Assembly: GCA_043747685.1 (NCBI GenBank) | Contig: JAYTOR010000297.1 | Coordinates: forward strand, 1 to 6,841 | DNA from: JANXUF01 sp043747685 | GTDB lineage: Bacteria > Actinomycetota > Acidimicrobiia > Acidimicrobiales > Ilumatobacteraceae | Direction of reading: 5' to 3' | DNA length: 6,841 nucleotides | Shown: positions 1 through 5,966 of the stretch, piece after piece | Layout of the letters: each line of letters starts with the position of its first letter | Numbering within the stretch: the first letter of the stretch is position 1 | Translations under genes and position numbers: made by a program | The notes under the pieces: model-generated | The model's input: only the letters and a program-made list of their open reading frames with translations | What the model was told of the DNA's origin: nothing | The model's database searches: none

Positions 1-357
1 CACGATCACGACCACTCGCACGGACATGATCACGATCACACCCAGGACAATCCGGGCGAACGCCGGCCGACAGGAGACGCCGTCGTGTTCGACATCGGAG
101 ACGGTATCGGTGCGCTCGTCGTCCGGCTCGACGAAGCGCTCGCCGGCACGGAACTGCCGATCGAATCCGAAGATCCGACCGTCAACGTGCACACTGGTGT
201 GTGGAAACGCCCGGTCAACGGTAGTGACATCGTTGTCGCTGTCTACCCGGAACTGCCCGCTGGCCGCTACTGGTTTCCGGCATGCGATCAGCACCGCGGA
301 GGCGACGTCGTGATCATCAGCGGGCAGGTCGCCCAGCTTGACCTACGCAACGACTGA
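1..357 (+). CDS. His-rich small protein of unknown function, C-terminal part (5' end outside window)
   Basis: The frame is open from base 1 to the TGA at 355-357, so the start lies upstream; the GTG at 85 is an internal codon rather than a convincing start. The visible part has 118 residues. It opens with a metal-binding-like tract of alternating His and Asp (HDHDHSHGHDHDH, residues 1-13), then a short Pro/Gly/Arg linker, then a compact, mostly beta-strand domain of about 90 residues. That domain contains VVFDIGDGIGALVV, an IESE...VHTGVWKR segment, and the late motif VYPELPAGRYWF followed by a short strand ending in LDLRND. I recall actinobacterial proteins of this design (His/Asp-rich head, then DxGxxxGALV and LPAGxY motifs), usually annotated as hypothetical. 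Binding of Zn, Ni or Cu by the His tract is inference. It converges on the minus-strand operon and shows no functional tie to it. Confidence 0.8.
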   Translation, partial: HDHDHSHGHDHDHTQDNPGERRPTGDAVVFDIGDGIGALVVRLDEALAGTELPIESEDPTVNVHTGVWKRPVNGSDIVVAVYPELPAGRYWFPACDQHRGGDVVIISGQVAQLDLRND

Positions 358-672
358 ACGACTCAACGAACAATCGTCCGTCACGGTGAGGTAGTCAGCT
401 TGTGCTGACCACCCCACCGCCGGGCATGTTTGCGTGTCCGCCGACAGAGGGCCATTCTCAAAATTCAGCGGTTTATCGGGATTAAAACGAGCCTTGTGCA
501 CGATGCGATGGAAGGACAACGTCCTCTTGAAGGTGCTCCCGCTGTTTGTTTGTGCTGCTGCTCAAGATTGACGCAGTGACTTGAACTTTTGCCAATGGTG
601 CGGGGGGTTCACTTACCTTGTCGTACGCCGCGGTTGTAACTTGGGACGAGAATTCCGGGTCGGCTTCGCGAG
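358..672. other. Gene-free intergenic region between convergent genes
   Basis: These 315 bases separate the ends of two convergent genes. I find no credible coding frame: the minus-strand frame that crosses it overlaps the GH15 gene out of phase and has low-complexity Arg/Ser composition. The region holds the strong inverted repeat at 385-418 (listed separately), an A/T-richer patch around 457-488, and a weak 5-bp inverted repeat at 513-525 (AGGAC, loop AAC, GTCCT). No tRNA-like cloverleaf was seen, and no convincing -35/-10 pair. It is longer than needed for two 3' ends, so a small RNA or long 3' UTR is possible but unsupported. Confidence 0.6.
385..418 (-). terminator. 15-bp hairpin, likely terminator or RNA-end element of the minus-strand operon
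   Basis: Arms 385-399 and 404-418 flank a 4-nt loop (400-403). Read on the plus strand the stem has two A.C mismatches (389/414 and 393/410). In RNA read from the minus strand both become G.U wobble pairs, giving an uninterrupted 15-bp stem (GGUGGGGUGGUCAGC / GCUGACUACCUCACC, loop ACAA). This asymmetry suggests the structure is maintained for minus-strand transcripts, whose last gene ends at 673, about 255 nt upstream of the hairpin. No U-tract follows on either strand, so it is not a classical intrinsic terminator. It could stabilise a 3' end, act as a U-tract-less terminator, or belong to an unrecognised RNA or dispersed repeat. Confidence 0.5.
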
Positions 673-2496
673 TCAGGCGGGGATGAACCGGACCCTGAGG
701 TAACGGAGCAGGCGCCAGAATGCGTACGCTGCAGGTCCGCCATGGCGACGTATTCGGGCGTGGTGCAAGTGAAACAGTGCACGGGCCGCTTCGGTGTGTG
801 ACCATAGCAACGGTGTGTTTCCGAGCGCTTCGTTCGCTGCGACAGCCCACTCCTCGGGTTGAAGCGGTGGAAGGTGCAGGCACATCTCGTCGGCGCGACG
901 CGCCGCTTCGTCTAGATCGCCGATAGCGGCGAGGGCGGTCACAGCCCACCACGACGCAGGGATGAACGCGCCCTCAATGCTGTCCGCCCCGTCGGATCCG
1001 GCCGGATACCGCCGCAGGAACGGGCCTTCTTCGAGCGCGTCGATTGTGGCGTGGACGAGTCGCTTCGCTTGTTTGCTGCGCCTCGGATAGAAGCCGTGGA
1101 TCGCCGCCAGCAACGTCGACGCGTCTGCGACGAACGGACCGTCGAACGACTGCGGCAACATTCCCGAGGCCGGATCGAGTGCCGCCTCGACCCTGGTTCT
1201 GGCGTCGTTGCGAGCGGTCGCCCACAACGGCCGCCGAACCCAGGGACGGCGTAGACGACGAATCCTCTTCGCAGCGTCAAGGCCGATCCATCGGGCAAGT
1301 TCGTCGGTCACCAGCCTTGCTGGCTCCCTCAATTCCCATACGCCGCTTGTTGCTTCGAACGGCGCTGTGGCGAGCATCGTCGCCAACCGGTCGACGACGC
1401 TCCAGATCTCGCTGGTGAGCTTTCCTCCGCAGCCGAGGTGCGTGCTGATGGCGTCGATCAGGGCGGAGATCGAGTCGAGCTGTTTCTGTCCGGTGGCGTT
1501 GTTGCCGACACGAACTGGGATCGACGCCGCCCATCCGTTGACGCCCTTGATCTGGCGTTCTGCAGGAACTGGCCCGCCTCGTGTCGTGGTCATCGGTTCA
1601 AGGTGGCCGTCGCAGCGTTCAAGGAGCGTTGCGACGAAGTCGAGGTAGCGCGACGCCGCCTGCGGCCTGCCCAGCAGACTTGCCGTCGCAACGGAGTGGG
1701 CGGCGTCGCGCAGCCAGGTGTAGCGGTAGTCGAACTGGCGTTCTGCGCCCGGCGCTTCCGGCAGACTCGTCGTCGGTGCGGCTACCGGTGCGCCGCTCTC
1801 TCGATCGGTCAATGCTCGAAGGACTCGGAGTGCGTCGATGGCACGCGATGGATGATCTCGCGGTAGTTGCACATGGTCAAGGAATGATGCCTCGTCGTCC
1901 TCCGCTGCGTCCATCAGCTGCACGAGTTCGTTGTCGTCGAAGCGTTCATCGTTCGTCGCATCGACGATGGCAAACCCGCTCCATCGGTCGTGCGCAGGGA
2001 TCACCGATGTGTCGAGCCTCGACGAGGTCGGCGATATCGACTGACCGCCGGCGACTGACAGAACTCCTGTGGTTGCCGTGCCTGCAGAAGTCGTCCACTG
2101 CTGAATAGTTGCCTCGAATCCCCCAACGGACAGCTCGTGGACTACTTCGAACGGCTCGCCATCGTCGGCTTTAATCAACCGGATGAGCACGGACCGACCG
2201 TGGTGCACGATCAATCCGTCCCACGTCGACAGACGCCGATTTCCGATCCGGATCGTCGACTTCGCAGTTGGTCCGGCCGGCTGAGCATTCCACGTGCCGA
2301 TTTCGGCGCCGCGCCAACGCGCCGACGACCCGATACGGTCGAGCAACTGCCACAGCACGGGTTCGGAATCGAACTGGTCGCGACACCACCAACCGATCTC
2401 GGCTGTCGGCGAGATCAGGGCTGCGCCGGCGCCCACACCGAGCAGACGTTGTGATCCGAGCGGTGGCCGATGGTCGACGTCGGAGTGTCGCGTCAT
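673..2496 (-). CDS. GH15 family glucoamylase/trehalase-like glycoside hydrolase
   Basis: The product has 607 residues and looks like a complete two-domain GH15 protein of the bacterial glucoamylase/trehalase type, an inverting alpha-glucosidase family. An N-terminal beta-rich domain (about 15-200) opens with a divergent form of the family's opening motif (SPTAEIGWWCRDQFDSEPVL). The alpha/alpha-barrel follows, with DYRYTWLRDA (256-265), PVRVGNNATGQKQLD (327-341), GVWELREP (385-392) and DSIEGAF (505-511). By family comparison Glu388 in VWE is the likely general acid and Glu508 in EGAF the likely general base. I see no signal peptide, so a cytosolic substrate such as trehalose, maltodextrin or an oligosaccharide is likely; which one cannot be told. 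The start at 2496 is chosen because its ATG overlaps the TGA of the upstream gene (ATGA) and the family motifs begin shortly after. The open frame upstream to 2649 is an Arg-rich shadow. The protein ends in a basic tail. Confidence 0.9.
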   Translation of the reverse strand: MTRHSDVDHRPPLGSQRLLGVGAGAALISPTAEIGWWCRDQFDSEPVLWQLLDRIGSSARWRGAEIGTWNAQPAGPTAKSTIRIGNRRLSTWDGLIVHHGRSVLIRLIKADDGEPFEVVHELSVGGFEATIQQWTTSAGTATTGVLSVAGGQSISPTSSRLDTSVIPAHDRWSGFAIVDATNDERFDDNELVQLMDAAEDDEASFLDHVQLPRDHPSRAIDALRVLRALTDRESGAPVAAPTTSLPEAPGAERQFDYRYTWLRDAAHSVATASLLGRPQAASRYLDFVATLLERCDGHLEPMTTTRGGPVPAERQIKGVNGWAASIPVRVGNNATGQKQLDSISALIDAISTHLGCGGKLTSEIWSVVDRLATMLATAPFEATSGVWELREPARLVTDELARWIGLDAAKRIRRLRRPWVRRPLWATARNDARTRVEAALDPASGMLPQSFDGPFVADASTLLAAIHGFYPRRSKQAKRLVHATIDALEEGPFLRRYPAGSDGADSIEGAFIPASWWAVTALAAIGDLDEAARRADEMCLHLPPLQPEEWAVAANEALGNTPLLWSHTEAARALFHLHHARIRRHGGPAAYAFWRLLRYLRVRFIPA

Positions 2497-3470
2497 CGAC
2501 TCGGGCGATAGTGCGGCAATATGTCCGCAGCTGCGATGTCGGCGAGTCGTTGCTGATCGAGTCCGACTTGATGCACGTACACGGTTTCGTATCCGGCGCC
2601 GACGAAACGATCGATCGCCTCGATCACCGCTGCGGCGTCGGTGGCGCACACCACGATGTCTCCGATCGAGTGGCGCCCGACGGCCTCAGCGATCGCCTCG
2701 AAATCGGTCGGCTTGGCGAGTTCGCCGAGAACACTCGGCGGTACGACACCGTGCGGCCACCACTCCCACGCGTTGTCTTGTGCAGCGTCTATTGTTGCTG
2801 CCAGTGATACGTGCAGTTGCCCGGCGCACGGCTTGTCTGCACCGCCGCTGCCGCGGAAGATGTCGACCGCCTGGGCGGCCGGCGTGACGCCGATCAGACC
2901 GTCACCGATCCTGCCTGCGAGTTCTGCACTCAATTTCCCCGACGCCGCGAGGTAAATCGGCGGAGGTGTCGCCGGCAGGGTCGCCAGTTTGAGATTCTCG
3001 ACGTTGAAGCATGTGCCGCGATGGACGGCGTTGCCCCCGGAGAGGATCGAGCGGATCACGTTGACGGCTTCCTCCAGTTGGTCTCGACGCTCACCTGCTC
3101 GCGGCCACCGTTGTCCGAACGGTTGCTCGTTGAGCCGTTCCCCTGCACCGACACCGAGGAAGAACCTTCCTTCGAGCATCACTGCGACGGTTGCCGCGGC
3201 GTGCGCGACGTTGATCGGGTGGTTGCGGTGGACCATGGCCGTCACTCCCGTGCCGACCTCAAGCACGTCGGTTGCGTGTGCGATGGCGCCGATCACGGAC
3301 CAGACGAACGGTGCGTTTCCCTGGTGTGTCACCCACGGTTGGAGGTGGTCGCTGATCATCGCCGTTTCGAATCCGACGGATTCGGCGAGCACGGCTTGGG
3401 CGACGAGCGAACGAGGATCGTGTTCCTCGCTCGACAGCCACCAGCCGATTCGGACAGTCCGATCAGACAT
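2493..3470 (-). CDS. LLM-class F420-dependent oxidoreductase, F420_G6P-related family (TIGR03557-like)
   Basis: This 325-residue protein is a full-length luciferase-like (beta/alpha)8-barrel oxidoreductase. It opens with RIGWWLSSEEHDP, then ISDHLQPW (39-46), GNAPFVWSVIGAI (51-63) and FLGVGAGERLNE (104-115), and ends with YVHQVGLDQ near the C-terminus, all hallmarks of the F420-dependent glucose-6-phosphate dehydrogenase-related family. Asp41, His42, Trp46 and Glu111 align with Asp39, His40, Trp44 and Glu109 of mycobacterial Fgd1, as I recall that sequence. The Fgd1 phosphate-binding Lys198 (in TSGKG) is not matched: the segment here reads GVTPAAQ. Glucose-6-phosphate is therefore unlikely as substrate, and the real one, probably a hydroxylated small molecule, is unknown. 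Hydride transfer to F420 is family knowledge. The gene starts within the last 8 nt of the rhodanese-CBS gene and overlaps the GH15 gene by 4 nt, so its translation is likely coupled on both sides. Confidence 0.9.
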   Translation of the reverse strand: MSDRTVRIGWWLSSEEHDPRSLVAQAVLAESVGFETAMISDHLQPWVTHQGNAPFVWSVIGAIAHATDVLEVGTGVTAMVHRNHPINVAHAAATVAVMLEGRFFLGVGAGERLNEQPFGQRWPRAGERRDQLEEAVNVIRSILSGGNAVHRGTCFNVENLKLATLPATPPPIYLAASGKLSAELAGRIGDGLIGVTPAAQAVDIFRGSGGADKPCAGQLHVSLAATIDAAQDNAWEWWPHGVVPPSVLGELAKPTDFEAIAEAVGRHSIGDIVVCATDAAAVIEAIDRFVGAGYETVYVHQVGLDQQRLADIAAADILPHYRPSR

Positions 3471-4125
3471 GAATTTCTCCCGGGATCACGAGTCCGACGA
3501 GCACGCCGCTCGCCGTGGTGACGAAGACGTGATCGAGACCATCGTCGATCACCTGCTGCATTGCGTCATCGACGCGGATGTCCGGCCGAATCGTGCCCGG
3601 CGCCGGGATCATCACACCCTCCACCGGTGTCGTCCCGTTCAACCCGAACGCCGTTGTTTGGATAGCGCCGAGGAGAACGTCGCCTTCGCCGAGCACGGCA
3701 ACAGGCCGGTTGGTCTGGCCGAGGCGGTGCACGGCCGCCATCGTGTCGTTGATACGCACCGACGGTGCCTCGAGGACATACTGCGAAATGCGTCGGCGGT
3801 CCCCGACGGAGCCTTCGGTCGGAAACCCGAGAACGGTCCAGGCGGCGCGTCCACCGATGAGGTCATACACCTCGGTGAAACCCATCTGATCGAGCCGACA
3901 CGCGGCTCGCGCGCTGAGGTCTCAATGCTGGTCGAAGCAGTAGACGACGACTGCCCTGGCCGGATCGAGCACTGACACCGCCGATCGGTCCATCGTCTCC
4001 AGCGGCACGGACACCGCTCCCGGCAAACGCTCTTGTCGATAGATCGAGGCGGGAAGCACGTCGACGAGCTGGGCGGTGCGCCCGATCAACCGACGGGCAC
4101 GTAAGGCATCCACACGCTTCGACAT
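3463..4125 (-). CDS. Rhodanese-CBS pair protein with in-frame TGA; candidate selenoprotein
   Basis: Read through the TGA at 3924-3922, the gene encodes 220 residues. Residues 5-104 form a rhodanese domain: AQLVDVLPASIY, RLPGAVSVPL, the strand AVVVYC, an active-site loop C63-F-D-Q-H-[TGA68]-D-L-S-A-R-A-A, then MGFTEVYDLIGGRAAW and GFPTEG. Residues 112-220 form two CBS motifs (SVRINDTMAAV...PVAVL...LLGAI and IRVDDAMQQV...HVFVTTASGVLVGLV), typically an adenosyl-nucleotide sensor. I recall actinobacterial relatives with this fusion and a Cys at the TGA position. Rhodaneses move sulfane sulfur through a loop Cys persulfide; here Sec68 with Cys63 could act as a redox or persulfide pair. No frameshift or second stop is present after the TGA, and a SECIS-like hairpin follows it. 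The ATG at 4125 is chosen since MSKRVDAL fits the domain edge; a TTG at 4158 would add 11 residues. No strong SD is seen. The alternative is a single-nonsense pseudogene or a base-call error. Confidence 0.7.
3475..3481 (-). promoter_or_regulatory. Shine-Dalgarno site of the LLM oxidoreductase gene
   Basis: On the minus strand GGGAGAA lies 4 nt before the ATG at 3470, the best ribosome-binding site in the window. It sits inside the last codons of the rhodanese-CBS gene, so ribosomes finishing that gene deliver directly to this start. It also means the oxidoreductase could be initiated independently if translation of the upstream gene stops at its internal TGA. Confidence 0.75.
3891..3909 (-). 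promoter_or_regulatory. Candidate bacterial SECIS hairpin
   Basis: In the mRNA (minus strand) CGAGCCG (3909-3903) pairs perfectly with CGGCUCG (3897-3891) around the loop CGUGU (3902-3898). The stem begins 12 nt after the TGA and the loop 19 nt after it. Bacterial SECIS elements recruit SelB with Sec-tRNA. As I recall the published search model, they need an upper stem of 4-16 bp, a loop of 3-14 nt with a G in one of its first two positions, and 16-37 nt from UGA to loop. All three hold here (7 bp, 5 nt with G second, 19 nt). Chance hairpins are not rare in GC-rich coding sequence, so this supports but does not prove Sec insertion. Confidence 0.55.
3922..3924 (-). other. In-frame TGA, candidate selenocysteine codon
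   Basis: The TGA is codon 68 of the rhodanese-CBS frame, between CAT (His67) and GAC (Asp69). The codons on both sides are in one phase: 67 residues of rhodanese N-terminal half before it, 152 residues finishing the domain and the CBS pair after it. The following ATG in frame (3885) lies inside the rhodanese fold and has no Shine-Dalgarno site, so it is a poor candidate for a separate gene start. The position corresponds to the loop Cys I recall in relatives, and Cys/Sec exchange at a catalytic position is the hallmark of bacterial selenoproteins. A one-base change from TGC or TGT would also give this TGA. Confidence 0.6.
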
Positions 4126-4196
4126 CGTCAAGTCATGCCCAAAACCTCTGCGTCGCAAACTCCCGTACTACAGCCTCGACCAAGGCTGGCGTGTCG

Positions 4197-5090
4197 CTAC
4201 GGCGTCGGTTCCCCGCCATTGACGTTCAACGTCTCACCGATCACGAAGCTCGATTCGCCTGACGCGAGGAACACGTAGGCGGGCGCCAGTTCGGCGGGTT
4301 GCCCGGAGCGGCCGATTGGGGAATCCTTGCCGTAGCGGGGCAATTGTTCGGGTGGGAAGCCTTGCGTCACCTGCAGCGCCGTCCATGTCGGGCCGGGGGC
4401 GACGGCATTGACCCGGATGCCGCGAGGCGCAAGCTGCTGGGCGAGCGCTTTGGAGAACGTGTTGATCGCACCCTTCGTCGTTGCGTAGTCCAACAGGAAC
4501 GGCAGCTGCTTGTAAGCCTCGAGCGACGCGGTGACGATGATTGTCGAACCCGGTTGTAAGTGCGGCACAGCAGCCTTGATGACCCAGAACATGCCGAACA
4601 CGTTCGTGTGCATCGTGTCGGCGAACTGCTCGTCACTGAGATCCTCGATGCGTTCAACGAAGACCTGTTTGCCTGCATTGCTGACGACGATGTCTAACCC
4701 CCCGAGCCCGTCGACGGCAGCTGCGACGAGTGCCCGGCAGTAGTCGCTGTCTTTTAGGTCACCCGGCAAAGCGATCGCCGTGCGACCTGCCAATTCGATG
4801 AGGCCAACGATGTGCTGTGCGTCGGGCTCCTCCTCGGGCAGGTAGGAGATGGCCACGTCGGCACCCTCGCGGGCGAAGGCGATGGCGACTGCTCCGCCGA
4901 TGCCGGAGTCCCCCCCGGTGATCAGCGCTCTGCGGCCGGTGAGACGCCCGGTGCCGCGGTAGGTCTGCTCCCCAAGATCGGGAACCGGTGTCATCTTCGA
5001 CTGCAGGCCGGGCTCTGGCTGTTGCTGGATGGGCGGCGAGATCGACGGGTAACGCGTGCGTGGATCGGTGAACTGGTACTGGTCAGGCAT
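4197..5090 (-). CDS. SDR family oxidoreductase (glucose-dehydrogenase/YghA-like group with N-terminal extension)
   Basis: The 297-residue product is a classical short-chain dehydrogenase preceded by about 50 residues rich in Pro and Gln (MPDQYQFTDPRTRYPSI...), an extension typical of the bacterial YghA/YdaD/YhdF-like stress-associated group. The Rossmann motif TGGDSGIG is at 58-65, the NAG motif at 138-140, and the catalytic tetrad Asn163, Ser189, Tyr202 (YATTK) and Lys206 is intact. The late PG motif (APGPTWTAL) and the C-terminal GETLNVNGG are also present. It should perform NAD(P)-dependent alcohol or sugar oxidation, or the reverse carbonyl reduction; the substrate is unknown. The ATG at 5090 is chosen because it gives the family's usual N-terminus and leaves a 14-nt gap after the upstream SDR gene; an in-frame extension to 5177 would overlap that gene and lacks family features. 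It ends in TAG, 71 nt before the rhodanese-CBS start. Confidence 0.9.
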   Translation of the reverse strand: MPDQYQFTDPRTRYPSISPPIQQQPEPGLQSKMTPVPDLGEQTYRGTGRLTGRRALITGGDSGIGGAVAIAFAREGADVAISYLPEEEPDAQHIVGLIELAGRTAIALPGDLKDSDYCRALVAAAVDGLGGLDIVVSNAGKQVFVERIEDLSDEQFADTMHTNVFGMFWVIKAAVPHLQPGSTIIVTASLEAYKQLPFLLDYATTKGAINTFSKALAQQLAPRGIRVNAVAPGPTWTALQVTQGFPPEQLPRYGKDSPIGRSGQPAELAPAYVFLASGESSFVIGETLNVNGGEPTP

Positions 5091-5104
5091 CGTCGGTTCC
5101 GTGC

Positions 5105-5896
5105 TCAAATGCTCGCCACAGATCCAGAGTCGACGCGGTAGTTCGCGCCGACGACGAAACTCGCCAAATTCGAACACAAGAAGGTGATGACATTGGCGAC
5201 CTCTTCCGGTTCACCGCGACGTTTCAGCTCCATGTACGGACGTTCCTCGTCGAGGAACGTCTCGATCGCCAGCTCGATAGTGGTGCCGAGTTTCTTCGCT
5301 CGTTTCTTCATCATCGCATCCGTCATCGGTGTATGAATGAACGCTGGCGAGACAGCATTGACGAGCAGTCCCTCTGTCGCGTAGGTGCGTGACAGTCCCT
5401 TCATCAACGCCAGCACACCGGCCTTCGCCGCGCAGTAGGGGAGTTCGTCATCGTAGGGCTGGGAGGCGTCCTCCGAGACGACGAACACGAGTCGGCCCCA
5501 ACCGCCCTTGCGTAACGACGGGAGGAATTGGCGCACGAGACGGACAGGTCCCATCAGGTCGACGTCTATCGTATGTGTCCAACCTGCGTCGTCGATCTGA
5601 TGGAAGAAACCTTGCGCGCCGGTGACACCTGCAGACTGCACGAGGATGTCGATGTCGCCGACCGCAGCGTTGACGTTGTTGTGCAACGCCGCTAACTCAG
5701 CGACGCTGGTGATGTCAGCCGCGAACGCATGGACATCGCCATCGAGTTTGGCTGCCGCCTTGTCGAGCTTCGACTGATCCTTGTCGGTGATGACGACCGT
5801 CGCTCCCTCCGCCAGCAACAGCCTCGCGGTGTGCCATCCAATGCCGGAGTCAGCGCCGGAAACGAGTGCGTTCTTACCTGCGATGCCAAGATCCAT
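5105..5896 (-). CDS. SDR family NAD(P)-dependent oxidoreductase (FabG-like)
   Basis: The 263-residue protein is a single-domain classical SDR. It opens MDLGIAGKNALVSG and has SGADSGIG (13-20) as the dinucleotide-binding turn. Asp38 at the end of the second strand (VVITDKD) suggests preference for NAD(H). The catalytic Ser141, Tyr154 (YCAAK) and Lys158 are present. Two usual features are changed: the NNAG motif reads QSAG (87-90), and the tetrad Asn (family context D-V-N-L) is Asp113. The substrate cannot be told; sugar or polyol dehydrogenase, or ketoacyl reductase-like activity, are options. It is the first gene of the five-gene minus-strand run and is divergent from the SMP-30 gene. The ATG at 5896 fits the family N-terminus; ATG 5902 and TTG 5914 are in-frame alternatives, and none has a strong Shine-Dalgarno site. 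Confidence 0.88.
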   Translation of the reverse strand: MDLGIAGKNALVSGADSGIGWHTARLLLAEGATVVITDKDQSKLDKAAAKLDGDVHAFAADITSVAELAALHNNVNAAVGDIDILVQSAGVTGAQGFFHQIDDAGWTHTIDVDLMGPVRLVRQFLPSLRKGGWGRLVFVVSEDASQPYDDELPYCAAKAGVLALMKGLSRTYATEGLLVNAVSPAFIHTPMTDAMMKKRAKKLGTTIELAIETFLDEERPYMELKRRGEPEEVANVITFLCSNLASFVVGANYRVDSGSVASI

Positions 5897-5966
5897 GAGC
5901 ATCGATGCCCACAACCCATGCCGCTCACACCTTTACAACAACGACCCAACCTGCTCAAGTGGTCGC
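5897..5966. promoter_or_regulatory. Divergent promoter region (inferred)
   Basis: About 70 bases separate the starts of two divergent genes and must hold the promoter of the minus-strand operon and probably that of the SMP-30 gene. I see no clear -35/-10 hexamers and no convincing operator palindrome; the most A/T-rich part is around 5931-5942. The call rests on gene orientation only. Confidence 0.45.

Noticed and set aside
513..525. Short inverted repeat AGGAC-AAC-GTCCT as a terminator
   Set aside because: Only five base pairs and no T-run on either strand; likely chance.
482..952. Minus-strand frame reaching into the intergenic region
   Set aside because: It overlaps the GH15 3' end out of phase, has low-complexity composition, no recognisable motif and no ribosome-binding site.
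2497..2649. 51-residue N-terminal extension of the GH15 protein
   Set aside because: The extension is Arg/Ser-rich, antisense-like in composition, covers the end of the LLM gene, and the ATGA junction at 2493-2496 gives a far better start.
3463..3885. Separate 140-residue CBS gene starting at the ATG at 3885, next to a separate short rhodanese gene ending at 3922
   Set aside because: The ATG lies inside the rhodanese fold (MGFTEVYDLIGGRAAW), has no Shine-Dalgarno site, and both halves are in the same phase, so they are one gene split only by the TGA.
3922..3924. General reassignment of TGA to Trp or Gly
   Set aside because: The His-rich, GH15, LLM, rhodanese-CBS and first SDR genes all appear to end properly in TGA, with overlaps or tight junctions that fit true stops, and Trp is encoded by TGG throughout.
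2811..3975. Long plus-strand open frames opposite the LLM and rhodanese-CBS genes
   Set aside because: They have Arg/Pro/Ser-rich composition without motifs and mirror genes with clear family motifs; they are shadows of GC-rich coding sequence.
4126..4196. Promoter or regulatory hairpin between the SDR and rhodanese-CBS genes
   Set aside because: Only a weak 5-bp stem (CAGCC/GGCTG) and no clear promoter elements; the gap may simply be an operon spacer.
5781..5966. Longer N-terminus for the SMP-30 protein
   Set aside because: It would overlap the divergent SDR gene by over 100 bases, and the added residues have no SMP-30 features.
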